A stretch of 8,988 nucleotides of DNA from Candidatus Poseidoniales archaeon (GTDB lineage Archaea > Thermoplasmatota > Poseidoniia > Poseidoniales > Poseidoniaceae): assembly GCA_012959845.1 (NCBI GenBank), contig DUCL01000001.1, positions 1 to 8,988 of the forward strand, read 5' to 3'. Positions within the stretch are counted from its first letter, which is position 1; each line of letters opens with the position of its first letter. This document shows positions 1 to 6,900 of this stretch, in pieces. Both the position numbers and the translations under genes were made by a program. The notes beneath the pieces were generated by a model. It saw only the letters and a program-made list of their open reading frames with translations, was not told the origin of the DNA and ran no database searches.

Positions 1-31
1 GCAGCATATCCACATGTTCTGTCCCTACCAT
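1..31 (-). CDS. Possible 5' end of a gene running off the left edge (partial)
   Basis: On the minus strand an ATG at 31-29 opens a frame reading MVGTEHVDML to the window edge. It lies 58 bp downstream of the acyltransferase stop and on the same strand. An in-frame TAG lies 9 bp before the ATG, so translation cannot begin further upstream in this frame. No Shine-Dalgarno motif is seen. Ten residues are too few to name a family or to exclude chance. The opposite strand also has an open frame here (3-116), so the call rests mainly on gene direction and the clean start. Confidence 0.3.
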   Translation of the reverse strand, partial: MVGTEHVDML

Positions 32-57
32 GATAGTCGCCTACGGCGAGGTATGGT
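27..57 (-). other. Imperfect hairpin between the acyltransferase and the putative next gene
   Basis: An outer arm ACCAT (27-31) pairs with ATGGT (53-57). An inner GC-rich arm TCGCC (37-41) pairs with GGCGA (45-49) around a 3-nt loop (42-44), with a 5-by-3 internal loop between the two stems. On the minus-strand transcript the 3' outer arm contains the putative ATG at 31-29, so folding could hide that start. It could equally be a 3' structure of the acyltransferase transcript. It is not followed by a T run on the minus strand. Confidence 0.4.
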
Positions 58-79
58 CGGTCACTAATGATGCTATGGG

Positions 80-84
80 AAAAA
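80..84 (-). terminator. Weak oligo-T terminator candidate after the acyltransferase
   Basis: Five consecutive T residues on the minus strand begin 5 bases past the acyltransferase stop codon. Archaeal RNA polymerase can terminate on short T runs without a hairpin. One run of five in AT-rich DNA is weak evidence. Confidence 0.2.
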
Positions 85-89
85 TAGTC

Positions 90-1688
90 TCAATTATTAC
101 TGCGATAACTTACTGAAGTAAAGTCATCCATTCCAGTCAAAGGTTCAACCCAATCAGGGTCTCCGGGCAGCACTAATCCATCACCTAACTGGATCAATTG
201 TTGTGCAATAGAGCGCTGATTTTGTTGTAATAAGTCCCACTCGATTTCATCATCAGACCAGCGAGACCATCTTTTCAAACTACGATGACTACGAACTAAA
301 TGTGCATATAGTTTCAAATGTAATTTGGCTGAGTTTGGCCACCAATACATGAAAATTAAGAAAACGAAGAAGAATGGCAAATGTGTTAAATATTCTAATA
401 GCCAATGCATAGACAACAATTCATTGACTGGACTAGCCTCAGCCAATAGCGCCCAAGTCACCATCAAAGATGCAATAACCCACCAAATTGGGAATGTTAT
501 TACGGCTGCAAGAACTTTGTATGTTGCCAATGCAGACTTATCTACTGCATCTGACTTCTTCAAAAAATGCATCACTAAGTAATTGGTTTGATAGGCAGGG
601 AAATTGCCAATTACTGCACTCCAAGTGATTAATCCAAGCATCCAAACGGCAGCCCATGACCATTTTACTATTAGGATGAAGCTGTCAAATGTGCTCATTC
701 GTTCGGGCTTACTGTCAACATCTAACGGAGTGATTCCTCTATCATCTAAATTTGCAAAATGTACGGTGCAATCTTCAACAATTTTTGCAGTTTTGTCTGG
801 TTCATTTTGAGCCATGAACTCCCATCCAGCACGAATCCTTCTAGCACCTAATACCGATTGATAATAAGTGGGTTTTTTGAAAGCCTCTCCCATTTGGCGA
901 GCCCTCTCAGCATGTACTACTCCTTTTCCTCTCCAAATGAATTCCCTTTCCTCCCAAGAGGTTTTGGATAATGATGCGCGTTTTAGTTCAGCATCAATAG
1001 ATTTTGTCACCGAAGTAACCCATTCTCTATCAAGTTTATCTTGCACTTCAAAATCCTCGATTATCTCAGGCAATTGCGGCAAAGTCATCGGCCTTTCAAT
1101 AACTACTGCACAGCGTTCTCTGAAAGTAGTTGAATCAGAATAATGCAACCCGATTGGCACCAATTGGGGTCTTGGTTTGCCCAATTCTTCCGCTTCTCTA
1201 ATCGCTGCTTGAATTATCCTTGCAGCACCCGAGCGAGCCTGTTTGGAACTCGCCTCTGAATGGGTCGTTCCTTCGGGGAAAATAATCAACCTTCCACCAT
1301 TTGCAACAGCGCTTGATACTGTCGCTAATTGATTTACATTTCTATCACTTGCAGCCGCTTTGTTTTTACTATCTTGTGAACGTTCGATGGGCAAGGCTCC
1401 CGCAGCTTTGATAAATGTGCCCAAAATTGGTACTTTGAATAATGTATGTTTGGAAATCATCGACTGCTTACCCGGTAAGGCTGCATGCATTAACATCGGG
1501 TCAATAAGGCCAGATGGATGCCAAGCAATGAATAGCAGTCCACCTTCATCTGGTAAATTATCTTCATCAACAAGATTGATCTCTCTAAACCAAACTGAGA
1601 CCAAAGCACGGGTGAACCTGCGAGTTAAACGATAAATGAATCCAACCTTTGGATGATTATCTCCAACAGGGTCCTTTAACCACTTCAT
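90..1688 (-). CDS. PlsC-type glycerolipid acyltransferase, SCT1/GPT2-like, with C-terminal membrane region
   Basis: The product (532 aa from the ATG at 1688-1686) is predicted to transfer an acyl group to glycerol-3-phosphate or lysophosphatidate at the membrane. All four blocks of the PlsC/LPLAT family are visible. Block I is HPSGLIDP (H57, D63), with five residues between His and Asp as in the SCT1/GPT2-like branch rather than the four of E. coli PlsC. Block II is GALPIER (about 97-103), block III is FPEGT (137-141) followed by SGAAR, and block IV is LVPIGLHY (176-183) followed by a FRER segment. Residues about 336-361, 389-415 and 436-450 are hydrophobic membrane spans, followed by a basic and then mixed tail. 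This makes the protein about twice the length of a minimal PlsC. A TTG at 1694-1692 would add two residues. AGG-type motifs sit 7 nt before either start, so the choice is open. The gene follows the S8 protease by about 80 bp. Whether it uses glycerol-3-phosphate or a lysolipid cannot be told from sequence. Confidence 0.88.
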   Translation of the reverse strand: MKWLKDPVGDNHPKVGFIYRLTRRFTRALVSVWFREINLVDEDNLPDEGGLLFIAWHPSGLIDPMLMHAALPGKQSMISKHTLFKVPILGTFIKAAGALPIERSQDSKNKAAASDRNVNQLATVSSAVANGGRLIIFPEGTTHSEASSKQARSGAARIIQAAIREAEELGKPRPQLVPIGLHYSDSTTFRERCAVVIERPMTLPQLPEIIEDFEVQDKLDREWVTSVTKSIDAELKRASLSKTSWEEREFIWRGKGVVHAERARQMGEAFKKPTYYQSVLGARRIRAGWEFMAQNEPDKTAKIVEDCTVHFANLDDRGITPLDVDSKPERMSTFDSFILIVKWSWAAVWMLGLITWSAVIGNFPAYQTNYLVMHFLKKSDAVDKSALATYKVLAAVITFPIWWVIASLMVTWALLAEASPVNELLSMHWLLEYLTHLPFFFVFLIFMYWWPNSAKLHLKLYAHLVRSHRSLKRWSRWSDDEIEWDLLQQNQRSIAQQLIQLGDGLVLPGDPDWVEPLTGMDDFTSVSYRSNN

Positions 1689-1727
1689 AACCAAGCCTAT
1701 TACCTAATAGTAATTGAAATAACCACC

Positions 1728-1758
1728 GGACAAATAACAATTTGATGATTTATTGTCC
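1728..1758 (-). other. Hairpin in the protease-acyltransferase spacer
   Basis: GGACAAATAA (1728-1737) is complementary to TTATTGTCC (1750-1758) with a single bulged base. This gives a 9-bp stem with a loop of about 12 nt, beginning 10 bases past the protease stop codon on the minus strand. It could attenuate or terminate the protease transcript or be a processing site between the two genes. There is no T run directly after it, so a bacterial-type terminator is not supported. Confidence 0.4.
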
Positions 1759-1768
1759 TATTAATAAT

Positions 1769-3754
1769 TCAATCATCAAGTTCTGCATCTACGATTGATT
1801 CAATATCAGCATCAATTGATTCAACATATTCTTTGGCTGTAATATTTGACGCTGCAAAACTGCCTTCTTCTTTGTCAGTTACTAATCCTGCCAATAGTAG
1901 AACAACTAAGAAAACTATTGCAAAACCACCTATTGCTAGAGCCATGTTGGAAATGCCATCCGAAGAGCCACCTGCGGAAGAAATATCTTTACTAGGATTC
2001 ATCAGCATTATATCTGCTGTAATGATTGCAGTGGAATAAGAATCTGTACCTTCATTGCCAATTCCACGAATGGAAATAGTGTGATTTCCTTCCAAAGAAA
2101 TACCGGGTAAGTGTTCAAGATTGTGGATCATGTCAATGGCTGAAATTGTGAATTCATCATCCCCATGGTCAAAGGAATGTAGATTACTCCAATCATCTCT
2201 CAAATGGTTACTTCTCCATTGAATTGTATCTACTGTTTGTGAAATATTGAATTGCAACTTGTCAGAACTCTCTAAATGAATGCGATTATCCATGCCAATT
2301 TCTGTTATGAGATTAATCGTGATATTATTGTTGAATGTATAATCACGTTGCGCCGCCTCCATTACCGAATCAAGTGCCCTTACTTCACCATGACCGTAAA
2401 CATTGTTTTGGCGGTTTTTAGGTGCTAAATCCTCAATACAAGGCTCGTTCTTTAACATATATTCACAGCGACGGTATGTGGCTGTTTCTTGCATAATATT
2501 TCTAATATCAAATGGAGATAAATCTGGATTTGCTTGATACATTAGCGCTGCCACTCCTGCAGCACCGGGTGTTGCCATTGAAGTTCCGGACATGTCAGTA
2601 TATTGGTCACCACTATTTGCTTCAACAGACATTACATTAGAGCCAACATAAGCAATGTTTGGCTTTATTCTCCCTTCTTCTGAGGGACCTTGACTAGAAT
2701 ATATTGCGATTCCTGAATCCTTGTCCAATGCTCCAACTGTGATTACATCTTCAGCGGAACCTGGAGTTCCGATTGAACCTGAAACAGCACTGTTTCCTGC
2801 TGCGATAAATAATGCGATTCCTGCGCGTACCATTTCGTTCGCATAGCGATTGACACTATCTTCTTCGGATGATGTCCATTCGATAGGACCTGGTCCTCCA
2901 AGACTCATTGATGCGGCGCGGATATTGAATTCAAAACGATGGTCAACTGCCCATTGCATTCCTGCCATTACAGTTGCAAATGAACCTGAGCCGGCTCCAT
3001 CAAGCACCTTAACACCGACTAAAAATGCCTGTGGCGCCATTCCGATATGGTCGTAATTTGGCGCTCCTGTACCTGCGGTTGTTCCAGCACAATGAGAACC
3101 ATGTCCATGGTCGTCGTATGGAAATACTTCAGTTCCATTAGTTAAAGTCGGATTATTCACTGGGTCATAAAAACCAATCACTTTCGGATCGTAAGTAGAA
3201 TTGTCATCATCTAAATCATCAATGCTTGCGTGCGCTCCATCAATTCCTGTGTCAATGATAGCAACAGTAGAACCGGCACCATCATAGCCAGTATTTTGCC
3301 AAACTTGGTCAACACCATGCAATACTGCTGAATCACCATTCATTATAGTCAAAATACTATCCAATTCAACCATTACCACTCCCGGCAATGCAATTGTGTC
3401 CAATATTGAATCTGCTGGAATTCTTCCTGCCAATGCATCAATATGCTTCAATGTCCACTGATGTTGATAATTCACTTCACGTATTAATAGTTCGATTTCT
3501 ACTTGGCTTGGAGTGTGGTCAAAATCAATTATTAGAGGTAATGTTTCATCATCATCTAAGAAAATCGGGTTGTCCTTATGCAACTCAACCATATCTCCAA
3601 TCTTGTTTTGATTTCGGTCAACGGTAGTTTCAACCCACCAACCTTCTTCAGAATTGTCATCGGATATTTCTGCATTAACTGGTGTTGTCATCATCAAAGT
3701 TGGTAACAAAAAAATAGTTAGACAGAATATTGCCATTGCGTTCCGGAATGCCAT
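1769..3754 (-). CDS. Secreted S8 subtilisin-like serine protease with C-terminal membrane anchor
   Basis: This 661-aa protease is expected to act on proteins outside the cell while tethered to the membrane. A signal peptide covers about 1-28 (hydrophobic core from residue 8, cleavage after VNA). Residues 46-57 form an acidic calcium-type loop. About 70-138 resembles an I9 inhibitor propeptide that ends in a GVVMVELD stretch. The S8 triad is complete: D168 in IIDTG, H218 in GHGSHCAG and S392 in SGTSMATPG, with oxyanion N321 in AAGN. C222 lies four residues after the catalytic His, as in proteinase K-type enzymes. C430 and C439 may form a disulfide. About 475-585 is a predicted beta-rich domain, then a Gly/Ser linker, a membrane helix at about 604-625 and an acidic 36-residue tail. 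The ATG at 3754 is preceded by AGGTG 8 nt upstream. It is divergent from the giant membrane protein gene and probably shares a transcript with the acyltransferase. The family is certain; the substrate is unknown. Confidence 0.95.
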   Translation of the reverse strand: MAFRNAMAIFCLTIFLLPTLMMTTPVNAEISDDNSEEGWWVETTVDRNQNKIGDMVELHKDNPIFLDDDETLPLIIDFDHTPSQVEIELLIREVNYQHQWTLKHIDALAGRIPADSILDTIALPGVVMVELDSILTIMNGDSAVLHGVDQVWQNTGYDGAGSTVAIIDTGIDGAHASIDDLDDDNSTYDPKVIGFYDPVNNPTLTNGTEVFPYDDHGHGSHCAGTTAGTGAPNYDHIGMAPQAFLVGVKVLDGAGSGSFATVMAGMQWAVDHRFEFNIRAASMSLGGPGPIEWTSSEEDSVNRYANEMVRAGIALFIAAGNSAVSGSIGTPGSAEDVITVGALDKDSGIAIYSSQGPSEEGRIKPNIAYVGSNVMSVEANSGDQYTDMSGTSMATPGAAGVAALMYQANPDLSPFDIRNIMQETATYRRCEYMLKNEPCIEDLAPKNRQNNVYGHGEVRALDSVMEAAQRDYTFNNNITINLITEIGMDNRIHLESSDKLQFNISQTVDTIQWRSNHLRDDWSNLHSFDHGDDEFTISAIDMIHNLEHLPGISLEGNHTISIRGIGNEGTDSYSTAIITADIMLMNPSKDISSAGGSSDGISNMALAIGGFAIVFLVVLLLAGLVTDKEEGSFAASNITAKEYVESIDADIESIVDAELDD

Positions 3755-3761
3755 CTTGCTA
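3751..3761. repeat. Left arm of an 11-bp perfect inverted repeat (protease start side)
   Basis: CCATCTTGCTA here is the exact reverse complement of TAGCAAGATGG at 3884-3894. This arm covers the protease start codon (3752-3754) and the bases just before it. The arms are 122 bp apart, at opposite ends of the divergent intergenic region, which fits a shared operator or a duplicated 5' region. Confidence 0.6.
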
Positions 3762-3762
3762 C

Positions 3763-3767
3763 CACCT
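3763..3767 (-). promoter_or_regulatory. Shine-Dalgarno-like motif of the S8 protease gene
   Basis: AGGTG on the minus strand lies 8 nt before the ATG at 3754-3752. It matches the core of the prokaryotic GGAGGTGAT consensus and supports this start over the internal ATG six codons later. It implies a leadered transcript, in contrast to the large divergent gene. Confidence 0.5.
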
Positions 3768-3795
3768 ACAATGCATCCACAAGCGTTTATCCTTT

Positions 3796-3803
3796 CAATA
3801 TAG
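3796..3803 (-). promoter_or_regulatory. Candidate archaeal TATA box for the S8 protease
   Basis: The minus strand reads CTATATTG, centred about 46 bp upstream of the ATG at 3754. With the usual archaeal distance of about 25 bp from box to start site, transcription would begin near 3774 and leave a leader of about 20 nt that includes the AGGTG motif. This is a consensus match only, in AT-rich DNA. Confidence 0.4.
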
Positions 3804-3878
3804 TGCTTGGTAGTTTTTACATTCGGAATAAATCTTTCATTAGCAATATTACTGATTTTCTTTACTTGCCGGAATAAT

Positions 3879-3886
3879 CCTTATAG
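3879..3886 (+). promoter_or_regulatory. Candidate archaeal TATA box giving a leaderless transcript
   Basis: CCTTATAG is centred about 24 bp upstream of the ATG at 3907. The usual archaeal distance would place the transcription start at or within a few bases of that ATG, so the mRNA would be leaderless. No Shine-Dalgarno motif precedes the ATG, which agrees. A purine-containing GGAATAA just upstream could serve as a TFB recognition element, but this is a weak match. Confidence 0.42.
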
Positions 3887-3894
3887 CAAGATGG
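3884..3894. repeat. Right arm of the 11-bp perfect inverted repeat (large-gene side)
   Basis: TAGCAAGATGG overlaps the end of the candidate TATA box of the large gene and lies just upstream of its ATG at 3907. Its ATG (3891-3893) opens only a two-codon frame, ATG GTG TAA, so it is not a start for the large gene. The identical motif on the minus strand spans the start codon of the divergent protease. Confidence 0.6.
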
Positions 3895-3906
3895 TGTAAT
3901 CAATAA

Positions 3907-6900
3907 ATGATTATTATGGCTGCACCAACAAGAATTGCCCCGCAAAGAGTTTCTAACCAAGGATTATTATCGCGCACTACAGATTCTAGTGCAATTTATG
4001 CAGCCCCAAATAACGCCAATCAACCACCGATGGTAATTAGCCAGCCAGGGAGAGTTAGGACGCAAGATGATATCAATCTGGAGAAATTCGCCCAATTGGC
4101 AATGTATATTGTTGCGCTAATTGCCATTTGGGGCGGGATTTTTAGTATCGCTTTTGATGAAAATGCCACAAATTCTAATTTCCTCATGCTATTTATCGGC
4201 GGATTGGTATCTGCAGCGATGGCAATATCTTGGATTGAATTACAATCGAAGAAAAATGCACATCAATTGATGGAAGTGCAAAACTACATGCTAGGTCTCG
4301 GCTTCTTCTTTGCCACTGTTGGCACATTATGGGGCGCTCGTTATCTAATGGGCTTCGCTACTGGAGATTTGGGCCTTGAAATCTTTGGAAATCCGGACAC
4401 GTATGAATCGGTTGGAGACAAATGGCAACCAAATGCAAATGGAATCTACATGCAAGTAATTGCCATAATCGCCCTCTTATTAGCAGAAATCAAACTACTC
4501 AAAAGATACAAAGGTGCGACAACATTTGGCTGGGGTGTTGCTATTTATAGTCCGTTAGCATTGATGGTTGCCGGCATAGGAACTTGGATAGAGTGGTCTG
4601 ATAATATCGTTTCTTACGAGTTAGGAATCGCCATAATTGTACTCTCTTTCGTCAGCATGGAAGCAGCCTTACGTTCAAATAAATCAATGCACTTCTTCGT
4701 TGTCGCAATCGTTTCGGGATTGATTCCGATATTGTATGAATTGTTCAACACAAATGCTCCCGTTGGAGGCGAAGGTGGCGCATTATCCTTACTAATTTTC
4801 ATTATTGCAATTCAAGGGTACTATGCCTCTAAGCAAGAACTACGCTCTGATTTAATGCAGAAAGCAAGTGTTCTATTGGTTGGTGAAGTATTAATTGCAA
4901 TATTTATCGCTCGTATTAATGATTTAAATTTAATTCTTGGACCATTGAGAGCAGAAAACATAGGAATGTTAGCAGAACATCTAACTTTGCCTGTGATGTT
5001 GTGGGTTACTGTACTGATTGCATATTTCCCTGCAGTTATGCAACGCAGAGTACCATGGATGCCTATTGGTTTGGCATTTTCTCTATTCTTTTTGCCTACA
5101 GAGTCCAATATGATTCCTTGGATTATTACATTGGTGATGATTCCTTACATGCTATTTATCAATACTAATACCAGAAAATGGGTTGCTGATTTCACTGTAG
5201 CGATGATTGCAGTATCATTTTTTATGACTGATTTATTGGCGCGCTCTGATAGTATTAATTACGCCGACATATTTTCGATTCCTTATGCACATTATCTAAT
5301 TCCGATAGCATTAGTAATTATTGCTGAAGTCGGTTTCAAAAAGGAGAAAATATCATCCTGGGCACACTTATCCATCGTATGTGGAGTTGTATTGTCACGA
5401 GCAATATTAGGCGCTGAAGAATGGTTCTTGCCTTGGGTATTCGTGGCATATATCTTGTATATTGCAAATTATAGCCTCAAGTCTGCTAGTGAATCGAACA
5501 TATTTAACGACAGAAAAGAAGCTTCTCTAACAATTGTTATCGCCCTTGGTTCAACTCTGCTATTGGCAATATTTGGAAAATTAAACTTACCTAAAACAGC
5601 ACTTGATGTGCATTTGTCTGGATTTAATCTCTCATTAATGATATTAGGAATTGGATCATATTACCTATTACGTATTGGCAGAAATGTTGAATTCGACATA
5701 GGGATGTTGGTGAATTGGAAAACACAAAAAAAGAATGCAACTACATTTAATTCTGAACTAAATGCATGGGTTGAAGTCGATACAAAAAGTGAAGATTATA
5801 TCAAACAATTTGAACAAAATTGGTTGAACAAATCTTGGGGCTCTCTTGCGAGAATGGGGATGATTGTTCCACTTGTTTTCATGACAATCGCTATAGCATC
5901 AGTAGAAATTGAGCCTTTTGCTCAAAACCCTATTTGGGTAATGCTATTAGCAATTCCAGTTGCAATATTGGTTTACGAAATTCTCGCACTTGACAAGATT
6001 AGTTCCGTTACCAGAGCAACTGGAGTATGGATGTTGGTCATTATGGCCCTTCCAATGATACTCCGGATGCAAATAGCAAGATTCGGAGCAACTGAAAAAC
6101 AATTGGAGGACCTAGGTGGATTGATACCTGCTGCTATTGTTTTAGATTTGATTTTGATCGCAGCACCATTCATTGTAAACTCTCAAATAAATAAGCGGGG
6201 AATAGATGATGGGGTATTGTCCAAGAATGCCGATGTTTCAGCATTGGCTGGACTTCTTTTACTTGCAATGATGGATTCTTCCGGAGGATTACTTCTTCTC
6301 AGTATGTTTGTTTTGGTAACAAGTAGAGCGATAAAACACAGACATAACATGCTGTTGTTGGTATCTCCACTCATTTTCGCATTCGTTGGGACCTCTTGGC
6401 TGGAAGAATTTGGATTGGCCAAAACAATTCTAGATGCAATAGAAATTAATGTCGAATATGGATTCCTTACTATTGCAAATATTAGTGGATGGATAATTGC
6501 AATCCAAATGGGAATCGTTTGGATTATAGCAACTAGAACAATGGACGATGATAACAAAATTGAATTGCCATGGTGGGGCTCAATGGCTTGGGTTGGTGTA
6601 GGATTAATCGCCGCCATGTCTGAAGTCTCATGGTTGCCAACTGTTTTCACAATTTTGTTGACTGGTAGTGCTATCTACAGGGGCAAGGTTTCGTTCATAC
6701 CTGCTATGCCTATTGCCTTCTTCTTCTCATTACTTGTAGGACTGGGTAATGACGCTAATTTTGTTGATTTGAACTCTGGAGAAATATTTGGATGGAGTGC
6801 TATTGCTACTGCATTCTTCACACTATCACTTTCGGCAATGGAGATGACCGATTGGTTATATTCAAAATGTGACGAAGTTGATAATGAAATTGAAAAATGG

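Noticed and set aside
3..116. Plus-strand open frame at the left edge that would end in a convergent overlap with the acyltransferase
   Set aside because: Only 37 codons are open, which is common by chance. It overlaps the acyltransferase 3' end in antisense, and no family can be recognised. The minus-strand start at 31 is slightly preferred.
325..1635. Several plus-strand open frames of 68-91 codons within the acyltransferase gene
   Set aside because: They are antisense to a gene with clear conserved motifs and show no domain, signal or start context of their own.
3810..3817. T run in the divergent spacer as a terminator
   Set aside because: Both flanking genes start from this region, so no transcript is expected to end here. 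The run is ordinary for AT-rich promoter DNA.
6183..6650. A 155-codon open frame on the minus strand inside the giant gene
   Set aside because: It is antisense to strongly patterned membrane helices, and its translation is low-complexity Ile/Ser/Asn/Thr-rich sequence with no domain. It arises from the codon pattern of the plus-strand gene.
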